From: Marinobacter goseongensis
GTDB taxonomy: Bacteria > Pseudomonadota > Gammaproteobacteria > Pseudomonadales > Oleiphilaceae
Assembly: GCF_023156235.1 (NCBI RefSeq)
Contig: NZ_JAKZAI010000015.1
Span: 32,170-96,169 of the forward strand
Reading direction: 5' to 3'
Length of the DNA stretch: 64,000 nt
A program made the translations under genes and the position numbers. Under the pieces are notes generated by a model. It had not been told where the DNA came from. It did no database searches and saw nothing but the letters and a program-made list of their open reading frames with translations. Shown here piece after piece: positions 38,909 through 47,894 of this stretch (its first letter is position 1; every line of letters starts with the position of its first letter).

Positions 38909-39859
38909 TTAGCGACGGCTGGCGAAGATTTCCATGGCGTAACGCGCTCTGGCTTCCGGTGTGAAGTGGTGTTTCTTGAGGTTCTCGATCGCGTTCAGTC
39001 GCGGCAGCAGGCCGCGGCCATTGGCCATCTGAATGGCCAGACCAGGGCGGGCGTTCAGTTCCAGCAGCAGTGGACCCTCGTTCGCATCCACAACCAGATC
39101 CACACCCATGTATCCGAGCCCGGTGGCTTCGTAACAGCGCGAGGCCATGGTCAGCATCTCTTCCCAATCTGCGATGTTGATGTTCTCCAGGGCGAGCCCG
39201 GTATCCGGGTGCAGGGTAATGGGCCGGTTGAACTGTACCGAGTTAAGGCTCTGTCCCGTGCCGATGTCCAGGCCGACCCCTACGGCGCCCTGGTGCAGGT
39301 TTGCCTTGCCGTCAGAGGCTTTGGTGGCCAGTCTCAACATGGCCATCACCGGATAGCCCTGAAAGATGATGATGCGGATATCCGGCACGCCCTGAAACGA
39401 ATACTTGGCGAGGCCCGGCACAGACTGCACCAGGCTCTCTACAATGGCGACATCGGGCGTCCCGGCGAGTGAGTAGAGGCCGGCGAGAATGTTGGACAGG
39501 TGGCGTTCCAGAAAGGCGGCTGGCACACGCATACCGGAGGCCTTGACGAATTCGTCCTCATCACGGCCGGTGATGACAGTGATGCCTTTGCCGCCGGAGC
39601 CTTTGGCGGGCTTGATGGCGAAGCCGGTCAAGTCCTCTGCCATGTCGCGAAAGTGGGGGATTTCGTGCTGCTGACGCACGACCTGCAGCAGCTTGGGCGT
39701 CTTGACGCCGTACTCCGCCACGACAAGCTTTGTTTTCAGCTTGTTGTCTACCATCGGGTAGGACGTGCGTTCATTGTACCGGGAAATGTAATCCACATTC
39801 CGACGGTTCATATTCAACATGCCCAGGCGTGTGAGGGCGCGGGGTGAAATCCAGTCCAT
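38909..39859 (-). CDS. RimK-related ATP-grasp ligase (alpha-L-glutamate ligase-like)
   Basis: 316 residues, ATP-grasp fold: phosphate/adenine-binding GFAIKPAKGSGGKGITVI and the metal-binding end GYMGVDLVVDANEGPLLLELNARPG (only ends quoted: GYMGVDLVVD and LLLELNARPG). Related to RimK, which adds Glu to a protein C terminus; here the substrate is unknown. Last gene of a three-gene operon with a 7TM transglutaminase-like protein (1-nt overlap) and a retropepsin-like lipoprotein. Comparative genomics has proposed such sets as peptide-tagging or peptide-modifying systems at the envelope. Confidence 0.88.
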   Translation of the reverse strand: MDWISPRALTRLGMLNMNRRNVDYISRYNERTSYPMVDNKLKTKLVVAEYGVKTPKLLQVVRQQHEIPHFRDMAEDLTGFAIKPAKGSGGKGITVITGRDEDEFVKASGMRVPAAFLERHLSNILAGLYSLAGTPDVAIVESLVQSVPGLAKYSFQGVPDIRIIIFQGYPVMAMLRLATKASDGKANLHQGAVGVGLDIGTGQSLNSVQFNRPITLHPDTGLALENINIADWEEMLTMASRCYEATGLGYMGVDLVVDANEGPLLLELNARPGLAIQMANGRGLLPRLNAIENLKKHHFTPEARARYAMEIFASRR

Positions 39860-41379
39860 CAGTCGTACACCTTCATCGGCGTGAAGCGCCGAAGCTCACT
39901 GAGCTTGTACCCGGTGTACTGACCCATCAACAGAATCAATCCCAGCACCACGAAGTGCAACTCGGGGAAATTGAAGGTCAGGTGGCGTGACAGGGGCGCG
40001 TCCATCACCAGGAATGCGCAGACCGCCACAAACAGGCTGCCCGCACCCTGAACGAGCACCTCGTGGGCGCCTTCTTCTTCCCACAGAATGGACATGCGTT
40101 CGATGGTCCACGCAATAATCACCATCGGGAAGAAGGTCACGGTCATGCCAGTGTTAAAGCCCATATGATAGCCGGCGATACTCAGCCCGGCGGTGATGAA
40201 AATCACCAGAATAATCAGCGCGGAAATCCGCGATACCAGCAACAGATTGAGGCTGGACAGATAGCCGCGCATCAGCAGGCCGATAGCGACCACTGACGTG
40301 AACGCGATGAGCCCGGGCACCAGAGTGGTCTGGACAAAGGCGACGGCAATCAGCACGGGCATGAAGGTGCCGGAGGTGCGAATACCGATCACGATTCGCA
40401 TGAAGGCAACCATCAAGGCGCCCAGGGGCAGCAGCAACAGCATGCGGAACATGCTCTGCTCCTCAATCGGCAGTTGGTACAGGCTCAGGAAACCCAGGCC
40501 GTTCTTTTCCGATTGCATGGCGGCCAATTGCAGTGCCGGGATGGTCTGACGCAGGATCGAGAAGCTCACATTAGAGCCGTCGCCCCCCACCACGTCCAGC
40601 AGCGACTCTGCGCCTTGGCGCCACAACAGTATGTTCTCCGGGAGACCCTGCTCGGCGGTTCGGGGATCAAAGGTCAGCCATTCCTCATTATTGTAGATCT
40701 GAAGGTAAGGGGTGAGAGCCTGGCGGCGGCGGGCGTCCTCAAGCTTCAGACCGTCAGCTGTGCGGGCCGGAATGCCGGCGTGGTTCAGCATCCGTACCAG
40801 CAGGTCCAGATAGTTGGTGCCGGCGACCAGAAGCGTGGTGTTCTGGGCCTGGTCATCTTCCGGCTGCATCAGGCGGATCAGTTCCCGCGTCATGCTCTCC
40901 GGAGTGCTGGAGCGCTCTTCGGCCTGTTGCAGGATTTCCCGCACGGCGGTGGCCTGGGGCTCTTCCCAGAATATGGCGATCGGCTTCGGTGCGCGCCGGG
41001 GCCTGTCGCGGTTGGCGTTGGGATCCGGGATGAATTGCGCCTTGAAGTACAGGGTCTGTTCACCGAGTACATTACGCTTGGACCACTCCGCGCGGCGACT
41101 CCCGCTTTTATCGACGACCGAAAACCCGTAACCGGGAGAGGCTGCCTGCTCCGACAGGATACGGAAGCCCGGGGACTGCTCCGGGATGTTCAGGCTGGCA
41201 AGCACAGGCTCACCGTTGGCCTCGAAGTTGATTCTGGCTTCCACCATCCACACCGGTTGTTGCTCACCGGTCAGCCATGGAATGCCCAGTTCAATATGCC
41301 GCCAGGTGGCGATGGAGATGCCAGCCACAATCAACAGAACGATGGCGGCAAAGAACGGAATGCGGGATCGTGCGGTCAC
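39859..41379 (-). CDS. Inactive transglutaminase-like protein with seven membrane helices (UUP1/7TM)
   Basis: 506 residues: N-terminal membrane anchor (about 7-25), a periplasmic transglutaminase-like domain (about 130-270) that lacks an obvious catalytic Cys, then seven hydrophobic helices (about 320-490) and a short cytoplasmic tail. Such proteins occur with a RimK-like ATP-grasp enzyme and a pepsin-like protease, and probably couple a periplasmic recognition module to the cytoplasmic ligase. Overlaps both neighbours (4 nt and 1 nt), so the three are tightly co-translated. Confidence 0.87.
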   Translation of the reverse strand: MTARSRIPFFAAIVLLIVAGISIATWRHIELGIPWLTGEQQPVWMVEARINFEANGEPVLASLNIPEQSPGFRILSEQAASPGYGFSVVDKSGSRRAEWSKRNVLGEQTLYFKAQFIPDPNANRDRPRRAPKPIAIFWEEPQATAVREILQQAEERSSTPESMTRELIRLMQPEDDQAQNTTLLVAGTNYLDLLVRMLNHAGIPARTADGLKLEDARRRQALTPYLQIYNNEEWLTFDPRTAEQGLPENILLWRQGAESLLDVVGGDGSNVSFSILRQTIPALQLAAMQSEKNGLGFLSLYQLPIEEQSMFRMLLLLPLGALMVAFMRIVIGIRTSGTFMPVLIAVAFVQTTLVPGLIAFTSVVAIGLLMRGYLSSLNLLLVSRISALIILVIFITAGLSIAGYHMGFNTGMTVTFFPMVIIAWTIERMSILWEEEGAHEVLVQGAGSLFVAVCAFLVMDAPLSRHLTFNFPELHFVVLGLILLMGQYTGYKLSELRRFTPMKVYD

Positions 41380-42170
41380 GAGTCATCCCCGTTTTTCTGG
41401 GTGAGTGATTCCGGAAGTTCGGTGGCGAACTCTTTGCCGACATCAATCAGCATGACATCCCTGAGGATATTACGTCCGATCAGGACGGTGTGTGTCAGGT
41501 GGCTCCGGTTCGTCAGCGTGAATTCCGCGACTTGCTGGTGATCCCCAATGGCAAACTGAAGCTCGACCACCACGCGGCGGTCGGCCTCATCTGCGCTGCT
41601 CTGAATCACTTTCACCCTGCGGGAAATTTCCTTTTCCATGGTGACGAGATCTTCCGTACCTGGCACCGGCACATCGAAGCGAACCCAGTTATTGCCATCC
41701 CGCTCAAAGCGGGTGATGTTCCGGGCATCGAGCGATGAGGTTTCGGCGCCGCTGTCGATGCGGGCGTCATAAACCAGTCCAGGTCCGGCCAGATAGAACT
41801 TTTCGAGCTCGCCTACGATCACCTTACCTTTGAGCCGGTCTGCACGGCCTTTGGCCTGGGTGTCCCGAGCTGCAGGCGGACAGGCCCGCTGCGGCACCAC
41901 CGGGCAGGTCGGTTTCTCGATTTTCTGCTCGATCGCTTCCAGGATCGTCTTGGTGGATTCGCTGTTGGCCTCAACGATTTTCCCGTGGCGGGCGTGAGCG
42001 TTGCTTTCCATGGTGACCAGTGTGGCCCGCTGAATCTGCACCGCCCCCTTCAAATCATCAAAATTGTCCTTGGGCACCATCAGATATCGATTCGCTGAAC
42101 AACCGGTAAGCACAATCGAAAAAGCGAAGACAGCCAGTAGCTTCCCGCAACCAAAACGCTTTGAAAACAT
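41376..42170 (-). CDS. Retropepsin-like lipoprotein (annotated elsewhere as ATP-dependent zinc protease)
   Basis: 264 residues. Lipoprotein signal with lipobox LTGC (C24), a linker with CPVVPQRACPP, then a RimB/DUF785-type domain (about 115-264) with the aspartyl-protease triplet D139-S140-G141 in ARIDSGAETSSL and the second conserved block TVLIGRNIL. Despite the common name it shows no HExxH zinc site; an aspartyl protease fold is far more likely. First gene of the operon. A possible -10 (TATACT on the minus strand, 42267-42262) lies in the 168-nt upstream gap. Confidence 0.85.
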   Translation of the reverse strand: MFSKRFGCGKLLAVFAFSIVLTGCSANRYLMVPKDNFDDLKGAVQIQRATLVTMESNAHARHGKIVEANSESTKTILEAIEQKIEKPTCPVVPQRACPPAARDTQAKGRADRLKGKVIVGELEKFYLAGPGLVYDARIDSGAETSSLDARNITRFERDGNNWVRFDVPVPGTEDLVTMEKEISRRVKVIQSSADEADRRVVVELQFAIGDHQQVAEFTLTNRSHLTHTVLIGRNILRDVMLIDVGKEFATELPESLTQKNGDDS

Positions 42171-42338
42171 TTAAAACCCCTGAGCCTGCGAACCCTCAAT
42201 TTACCCGCTTGGGCTCGCCGTTATGACCTGCAAACAAATGCAGTAAGATACTTGCTGCAGGAGTATACAACAACCGATCTGTGTGTTCGCTTTACAGTTG
42301 GTTAAGGGTAAGAATATTTTACGATTTTGGGGAGGATG

Positions 42339-42710
42339 TCAGGGTTCGTTAACGAAGTGGTGGTGTCCCAGAACATCCTCGGAACGCAGATACTCCTGAA
42401 TGACCGGCGAGCAGTTCAGATAGAACAGTAATAGCTCCCTTTGGACGTCCTTATCCTGAATGCGTGCGGCATAGCGAATCAGCTCCCGGATCGCTTGATC
42501 GCCGGTGTCGCCGGAATTGTCGAAGGTCTTGCCATAGCGGCTCTTGAGCAGTTGGGTCAGACGCTCAAGGTGAAATTCTCCGGTGTGGGTGATGTGTGGC
42601 AGGAGCCTGAACCCCGCGCTGCCGCGGGCATCATGACCGGGGTTCTGAGCGCCAGCATAGCCAGAGCGCGAGAATTCCGATCCCAGTTTTCTCCAGAGTT
42701 CTTTTAACAT
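42339..42710 (-). CDS. Hypothetical protein
   Basis: 123 residues, mostly helical, not recognised. Start ATG 42710 has AGGTAG upstream; the frame is open for eight more codons without a ribosome-binding site. The C terminus ends in GHHHFVNEP. No signal peptide, membrane segment or catalytic motif. It is divergent from rmuC and 168 nt before the lipoprotein gene, on the same strand. Confidence 0.65.
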   Translation of the reverse strand: MLKELWRKLGSEFSRSGYAGAQNPGHDARGSAGFRLLPHITHTGEFHLERLTQLLKSRYGKTFDNSGDTGDQAIRELIRYAARIQDKDVQRELLLFYLNCSPVIQEYLRSEDVLGHHHFVNEP

Positions 42711-42796
42711 GATGACTACCTGGACAGAACACATCGTTGTTTTAGTTTATATTACCGTCTGAGTCCATAAGTGGACGCAGCGCACAGGAGGATAAC

Positions 42797-44080
42797 GTGC
42801 CCGAGGCCATTGCAGAAACCATCCGGAATCAACCCGGCATCGTCATTGTTATTGCCGCCCTGTTGTTGTTGGTTGGTTTGCTGATCATTCTGCTGCTGCG
42901 CAACAGCCGTGGGCAGATTGCCCGACTGGAAGCCGAAAATGCGGAACAGGCCCGCAAGCTTGATGCGCTGGTAGCGGAGCTGGGAGATGCCCGTATGGCG
43001 CTGCGGGAGCATGAGGTGACGCTGGCTTCCGAGCGGCGGGCCACGTCCGAGAAGGTCGCGTTGCTGGAGCGCAACCGGGATGCCCTGAAGCAGGAATTCG
43101 AGAATCTGGCGAATCGTATTTTCGACCAGAAAAGTGAGCGGTTCAGCCAGCAGACCCGCACCAGTCTGGATTCATTGTTGAATCCGTTCCGGGACCAGTT
43201 ACAGGACTTTCGCAAACGGGTGGAGGATGTGTACACGTCGGAAACCCGGGACCGGCAGGCCTTGCGAAGTGAAATCAAATCGTTACAGGACCTTAACCGA
43301 CAGATCACCGAAGAGGCTGCTAATCTTGCCCGCGCTTTGAAAGGCGACAAGAAGATCCAGGGTAACTGGGGGGAGCTCATTCTGGAGCGGGTGCTGGAGC
43401 GTTCCGGCCTGCGCAAGGGCGTTGAATACGAAACCCAGGGCAGCTTCCGCGACAGCGACCACCAGTTGTTGCGACCCGATGTGATTGTGAACCTGCCGGA
43501 CAAGCGCCATCTGGTTGTGGACTCCAAGGTGTCGCTGGTGGCCTATCAGCAATGGGTCAATGAAGAAGACGATGCGGTCCGAGGCGATCATTTACGCCAG
43601 CATGTGGACGCCGTTCGCACCCACATCCGCAGTCTGAGCGAGAAGGATTACAGTCAACTCAACGGCCTTCACTCACCGGATTTTGTGTTTCTGTTCATGC
43701 CCATTGAGCCGGCCTTTGTGGCGGCGTTTCAGCAGGACGAGAACCTTTTCGCAGAAGCTTTTGAGCGAAAGATTATTGTAGTAACACCGACCACCTTGTT
43801 GGCCACGCTTCGGACCATCGAGAATATCTGGCGCTATGAGCGCCAGAGCCAGAACGCCCGGCGGATTGCAGACCGTGCCAGCGCGGTCTACGACAAGCTG
43901 CGGGTCTTCGTGGAATCCATGGAGAAGCTGGGCACGCAGCTGAATACCGCACAGGGCAGCTACGATGCGGCCATGAACACCCTGACCCGCGGGCGGGGGA
44001 ATCTTGTGTCACAGGCCAACCGCTTTGTAGAGCTTGGCGTTCGTGTTAAAAAAGAAATCGCAGACAATCAGCAGGAGTAG
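42797..44080 (+). CDS. rmuC: DNA recombination protein RmuC
   Basis: 427 residues. N-terminal membrane helix (about 12-30), long coiled coil (35-180), then the RmuC nuclease-like domain (about 180-390) with KGDKKIQGNWGELILERVLE, VDSKVSLVAY and HIRSLSEKDY. Limits rearrangements at inverted repeats; thought to be membrane-tethered. GTG start preceded by AGGAGGA. Six bases separate it from the next gene. Confidence 0.94.
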   Translation: MPEAIAETIRNQPGIVIVIAALLLLVGLLIILLLRNSRGQIARLEAENAEQARKLDALVAELGDARMALREHEVTLASERRATSEKVALLERNRDALKQEFENLANRIFDQKSERFSQQTRTSLDSLLNPFRDQLQDFRKRVEDVYTSETRDRQALRSEIKSLQDLNRQITEEAANLARALKGDKKIQGNWGELILERVLERSGLRKGVEYETQGSFRDSDHQLLRPDVIVNLPDKRHLVVDSKVSLVAYQQWVNEEDDAVRGDHLRQHVDAVRTHIRSLSEKDYSQLNGLHSPDFVFLFMPIEPAFVAAFQQDENLFAEAFERKIIVVTPTTLLATLRTIENIWRYERQSQNARRIADRASAVYDKLRVFVESMEKLGTQLNTAQGSYDAAMNTLTRGRGNLVSQANRFVELGVRVKKEIADNQQE

Positions 44081-44085
44081 AGGCG

Positions 44086-44946
44086 ATGATTAAGGTATCC
44101 GGAACAGGGCGTAGTGCGCTTCGCAGCCTGGTGTTGGCCTCATTGCTGGTGAGCGTCAGTGTGCAGGGTACATCGCTGGCACCGGAGCACGAAGTGCGCC
44201 GCCTGATGTTGGCCACTGAGGAAGCTGTCGACAGCGACAATTGGGGCGAGGCTGGTGAATACCTGAATCGGCTTCAGGGTCTGGAAGGTGAAAAGCCGGT
44301 GGACTATTACTATTTTCGTGGCCGGGTGATGCAGGAATCCGATCATCTCAATGAAGCCCAATCGGCCCTGGAAGCCTACGTAGCGAAGGCCGGGTCCGAG
44401 GGCGCGCATTATCAGGAATCGCTGAAGCGCATCACCGCCATCGAAAAGGCGCGCAAGGAACGATCCAGCAAGGACCAGAACCGGTCGGCCCAGAGCGAGC
44501 CGGTGGCGATCATTGAACCTGCTGATTCACAGGTACTGGGTGACCTTAAGCGTTTGTACCTGGTGGACACTGACCGGGAGGCGTTGACGTTGCACCTCAA
44601 CAGTCTGCTGGATCTGGCCGGGTGGCGGGCCGACCAGCGGGTGGTGAGGCTCGACGTGCCTGCAGACGTCAGCTACCGGGTTGCCGCTGGCGAGAACCTC
44701 ATTGAAATTCAGGAATCCCGGCGCGAAGGGGAACAGCGGATCACCAAGAACACCAACGCTATCGAGGTGTATGGCATCAGCCCACAAGTGGAGTGGGATT
44801 GCCAGTCGGCTCCTGCAGCGACCTGCTGGATTTATGACCCCCGGGACGGTTCCAGGTTGCTGAAGCTTGGTCCCGACCGGAATCGAGCCGAGGACATTGC
44901 CAGCACACTCGGACGGTTGATCAGAACCCTGCAGAGCCCGGGCTGA
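44086..44946 (+). CDS. Exported TPR-like hypothetical protein
   Basis: 286 residues. Probable signal peptide (1-29). Residues 35-125 look like two or three tetratricopeptide-type helix pairs (NWGEAGEYLNRLQGLEGE, YYYFRGRVMQESDHLNEAQ). A charged linker follows, then a C-terminal domain (150-286) of unknown type with two Cys that may form a disulfide (DCQSAPAATC). Likely co-transcribed with rmuC. No function assigned. Confidence 0.75.
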   Translation: MIKVSGTGRSALRSLVLASLLVSVSVQGTSLAPEHEVRRLMLATEEAVDSDNWGEAGEYLNRLQGLEGEKPVDYYYFRGRVMQESDHLNEAQSALEAYVAKAGSEGAHYQESLKRITAIEKARKERSSKDQNRSAQSEPVAIIEPADSQVLGDLKRLYLVDTDREALTLHLNSLLDLAGWRADQRVVRLDVPADVSYRVAAGENLIEIQESRREGEQRITKNTNAIEVYGISPQVEWDCQSAPAATCWIYDPRDGSRLLKLGPDRNRAEDIASTLGRLIRTLQSPG

Positions 44947-44963
44947 CAAGCGCCGCACAAGAC

Positions 44964-45980
44964 TTAGCCGGCGCTGGCCCGTTCGCCCTCGCGGTAGGCG
45001 CCGGGCGTTACCCCTGTCCACTTCTTGAAGGCGCGATGAAACGTTGACGGTTCGGTAAAGCCCACCTTGCTGGCGATGTCGTTGATGGGCAAGTCCTGCC
45101 GGCCCAGGTAGTAGATGGCCATGTCCCGGCGCAGCAGATCCTTGATCTCCTGGAACGAGGTGTTCTCCTGTTTGAGCCTGCGGCGCAGGGTTTGCGGGCT
45201 GGTATGAAGCTCCGCGGCGATCCACTCGAAGTCCGGCAGCGGTTTGGAGAAATCCCGGCCGATCAGCGCGCGGATCCGACCCGTGAAGGTGTTGCTCTCG
45301 TCGGGTCGTGACAGCAGGTCCGCGGGGGAGGTCTTCAGAAACTGGTGCATTTCCGGTCGGTCGCGAATCACCGGCGCGCTCAGGAAGCGCTTGTCAAAGG
45401 TGAGGGCGGTGCGGCTCGCTTCAAACTCCAGCGGGCAGCGGAAGATGTGGCGGTACTCATCGCCGTGGTCCGGGCGTGCGTAGTCAAACTCCGCTTTCAG
45501 CAATTCGACCGGCTGGCCCACCAACCAGCTGCCCAGGCGATGCCAGATCACCAGCAGGCTCTCCCGCATGAAATACAGCGGATCGTTGATCTCGCCTTCG
45601 ATCACCGTGACCAGCCTGGCCACTTTGTCGTCCACCTCGAGTTTCATACACACCATCGGTTCGAACAGCCGCGAGAACTGGAACGCCTGTTTGTACACGG
45701 ACTCCAGATTCGGGCAATCCATCACCAGTGCACACATGGTGGCAAAGGTGCCGGCCCGGCACTGGCGAGGGCCCAGTCCCATGAACTCATCATCCATGCG
45801 GGTCCAGATCAGCTGCATCAGGCGGCTGAACTGGTCGCTGTTGACGCGGGCCATCTCGATTTTCAGCAAATCCGGCGAAATACCGGCTTCCCGCAACATA
45901 TCGCGGGTATCGAAACCGGCACGCTCTGCGCCAATCAGAGATGCCTCTACAAAATGCCGTGAAACCGTCAGGTTGGACAT
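44964..45980 (-). CDS. AraC-family transcriptional regulator, divergent from CoA transferase
   Basis: 338 residues from ATG 45980 (18 codons further upstream are open to 46034 but would make an atypical N terminus). PF12625-like ligand-binding N-terminal half. C-terminal AraC domain with IAAELHTSPQTLRRRLKQEN and INDIASKVGFTEPSTFHRAFKKW. Divergent from a CaiB/AMACR-type gene. The shared region holds a 9-bp inverted repeat, so this protein probably controls that gene. Confidence 0.87.
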   Translation of the reverse strand: MSNLTVSRHFVEASLIGAERAGFDTRDMLREAGISPDLLKIEMARVNSDQFSRLMQLIWTRMDDEFMGLGPRQCRAGTFATMCALVMDCPNLESVYKQAFQFSRLFEPMVCMKLEVDDKVARLVTVIEGEINDPLYFMRESLLVIWHRLGSWLVGQPVELLKAEFDYARPDHGDEYRHIFRCPLEFEASRTALTFDKRFLSAPVIRDRPEMHQFLKTSPADLLSRPDESNTFTGRIRALIGRDFSKPLPDFEWIAAELHTSPQTLRRRLKQENTSFQEIKDLLRRDMAIYYLGRQDLPINDIASKVGFTEPSTFHRAFKKWTGVTPGAYREGERASAG

Positions 45981-46069
45981 GCCGCTCGCAATTCCTTGGA
46001 AAACGAAGCCCATCATAAAACCCCCGGGCCACAATGCAACCGCCGGACCGTCGGAAAGCTGGTAGAAAT

Positions 46070-46102
46070 GGCCAACTGGAATGACGGAACCCGCAGTTGG
46101 CC
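46070..46102. promoter_or_regulatory. Inverted repeat in the AraC/CaiB divergent region
   Basis: GGCCAACTG (46070-46078) and CAGTTGGCC (46094-46102), perfect 9-bp arms separated by 15 nt. Plausible operator for the divergent promoters. Confidence 0.5.
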
Positions 46103-46154
46103 TGCTCAGTAAAAACGGTCACGATAGCGGTAACAACCCACAAGGAGACATTCC

Positions 46155-47276
46155 ATGGCAGGCCCTTTGACCTCCCTCAAGATTCTTGATTTCAGCACCC
46201 TGTTGCCCGGTCCCTACGCCACCATGCTGCTGGCCGACATGGGCGCCGACGTACTGCGCGTGGAGGCGCCGGACCGCATGGATCTGACCCGGGTGATGCC
46301 GCCACACGACGGCGGTGTCAGCACGGCCCACGGTTTTCTTAATCGTGGCAAACGGTCGCTGGGGCTGGACCTGAAAAAAGAGGGCAGCACCGACATCATC
46401 AAGAATCTGGTCAGCGAATACGATGTGGTGATCGAGCAATTCCGTCCCGGGGTAATGGACCGGTTAGGCATTGGTTATGAAGCCCTCAAGGCCATCAACC
46501 CGGGCCTGATTTACTGTGCAATTACTGGCTACGGCCAGACCGGCCCCTACCGCGATCGTGCCGGCCATGACATCAACTACCTGGCGTTGGCGGGCGTCTC
46601 CAGCCACTGCGGCCGTACCGAGAGCGGTCCGCCCCCGATGGGCATCCAGATCGCAGACGTTGCGGGTGGCTCTCACCACGCGGTTATGGGTCTGCTCGCG
46701 GCGGTGATTCATCGCCAGCAGACTGGGGAAGGGCAGTTTGTGGATGTCAGCATGACAGACGCCGCCTTCGCCCTGAACGCCATGTCGGGCGCCGCCTGCC
46801 TGGCGGGCGGTCAGGAACAGAAACCGGAAAGCAGCCTGCTCAATGGCGGCAGTTTCTACGATTATTACCAGACCGCCGACGGCCGCTGGCTCTCGGTAGG
46901 CAGCCTGGAGCCGCAATTCTCCACCCGGCTGTGCGCGACACTGGGGCTGGACGAGCTGAAAAGCTACGCACTGAGCCAGAACCCCGAACACCAACAGAAA
47001 CTGAAAGCCGCGCTGAAATCCAGAATTGCCGAGAAAACCCTGGCCGAGTGGCAGGCGATTTTTGCCGAGCAGGACGCCTGCGTGGAACCGGTGCTGACCA
47101 TTACCGAAGCCGCGGAACATCCTCAACTCAAGGCCAGAAATATGGTGATCGGCGTATCCCGGGATGACGGCAGTGAACAACGCCAGATCGGCTTTCCGAT
47201 CAAGTTCAGTCAAACCAACTGTTCGGCGGGTTATGTGGGTAAAAAGCTGGGGGCAGACAACGACGACATACTTTAA
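46155..47276 (+). CDS. CaiB/BaiF (class III) CoA-transferase family, alpha-methylacyl-CoA racemase-like
   Basis: 373 residues. The N-terminal block LKILDFSTLLPGPYATMLLADMGADVLRVE is typical (ends quoted: LKILDFS, ADVLRVE). The sequence GHDINYLALAG with H138 and D168 (QIADVAGG) matches the His/Asp catalytic pair of alpha-methylacyl-CoA racemases rather than formyl-CoA transferase. Probably racemises 2-methyl-branched acyl-CoA so that branched or isoprenoid lipids can enter beta-oxidation. AAGGAGA precedes the ATG. Likely controlled by the divergent AraC protein. Confidence 0.87.
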   Translation: MAGPLTSLKILDFSTLLPGPYATMLLADMGADVLRVEAPDRMDLTRVMPPHDGGVSTAHGFLNRGKRSLGLDLKKEGSTDIIKNLVSEYDVVIEQFRPGVMDRLGIGYEALKAINPGLIYCAITGYGQTGPYRDRAGHDINYLALAGVSSHCGRTESGPPPMGIQIADVAGGSHHAVMGLLAAVIHRQQTGEGQFVDVSMTDAAFALNAMSGAACLAGGQEQKPESSLLNGGSFYDYYQTADGRWLSVGSLEPQFSTRLCATLGLDELKSYALSQNPEHQQKLKAALKSRIAEKTLAEWQAIFAEQDACVEPVLTITEAAEHPQLKARNMVIGVSRDDGSEQRQIGFPIKFSQTNCSAGYVGKKLGADNDDIL

Positions 47277-47311
47277 TGATCTAAGAACGCGCCGATCTTA
47301 CTAAAGAGTCA

Positions 47312-47341
47312 TTGGCAATTTAGCTGGCCCCGGTCTTTAAT
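47312..47341 (+). promoter_or_regulatory. Candidate promoter of the EF-hand gene
   Basis: TTGGCA (47312-47317), 18-nt spacer, TTTAAT (47336-47341), each 5 of 6 to consensus, about 50 nt before the start codon. Confidence 0.5.
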
Positions 47342-47388
47342 GGAAAGGCAGTCAACCATAGATCAAAAAATGATCAAGGAGGTGTCTG

Positions 47389-47745
47389 ATGAGCATTAAA
47401 ACCCTGAGCCTGTCCGCCATGATGTCCCTGGCGCTCGCTGTCCCTGCCGTTTACGCCGCCGACGACACCGGCGACATGGGAAAAGACGCAACTGGCAGTA
47501 GTGACCCGATGGAACAACAAACCGGCGCCGCCGGACCGGGCGCACGTACTGCAACCTTTGACGAACTTGACGCTAACCAGGACGGTGTGATTACCGAAGA
47601 CGAACTCAACGTGTATGGCAGTACCGCCGCTGGCAACCCCGATGAAGCTGGCATGTCCGGTCAGGATACCCGTGACATGATGATGGAGTTGGATCAGGAC
47701 AGTGATGGGCAGCTTACGCAGGATGAGTTTGAGAGTATGGAGTGA
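47389..47745 (+). CDS. Exported EF-hand calcium-binding protein
   Basis: 118 residues: signal peptide (1-23, VPAVYA), a low-complexity linker, and two canonical EF-hand loops, D61-A-N-Q-D-G-V-I-T-E-D-E72 and D102-Q-D-S-D-G-Q-L-T-Q-D-E113. Periplasmic or secreted calcium sensor or buffer; partner unknown. Very strong ribosome-binding site AAGGAGGTG. Tail-to-tail with the large lipase gene, each ending in its own terminator. Confidence 0.9.
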   Translation: MSIKTLSLSAMMSLALAVPAVYAADDTGDMGKDATGSSDPMEQQTGAAGPGARTATFDELDANQDGVITEDELNVYGSTAAGNPDEAGMSGQDTRDMMMELDQDSDGQLTQDEFESME

Positions 47746-47813
47746 GGATTGCCCGGAAAGCCCAATGAACAGGCCTTTTGCTTTACGTGTTGCTTGATTG
47801 AGATTATGGGCTT

Positions 47814-47850
47814 CAAAAAAACAAACCCCGGAAATCCGGGGTTTGTCTTT
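47814..47850. terminator. Terminator hairpin 1 (best for the minus-strand lipase)
   Basis: ACAAACCCCGG (47821-47831), AAAT, CCGGGGTTTGT (47836-47846). Flanked by seven A on the left, giving U7 for minus-strand transcripts, and by CTTTT on the right. Confidence 0.85.
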
Positions 47851-47857
47851 TACAACC

Positions 47858-47884
47858 ATGCCCTGCTTGCGCGGGGCATTTTTT
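47858..47884 (+). terminator. Terminator hairpin 2 (plus strand, EF-hand gene)
   Basis: ATGCCCTGC, TTGC loop, GCGGGGCAT followed by TTTTT. The T run exists only on the plus strand, so the EF-hand and lipase transcripts should overlap antisense by roughly 70 nt. Confidence 0.75.
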
Positions 47885-47894
47885 GCTTTAGCGA

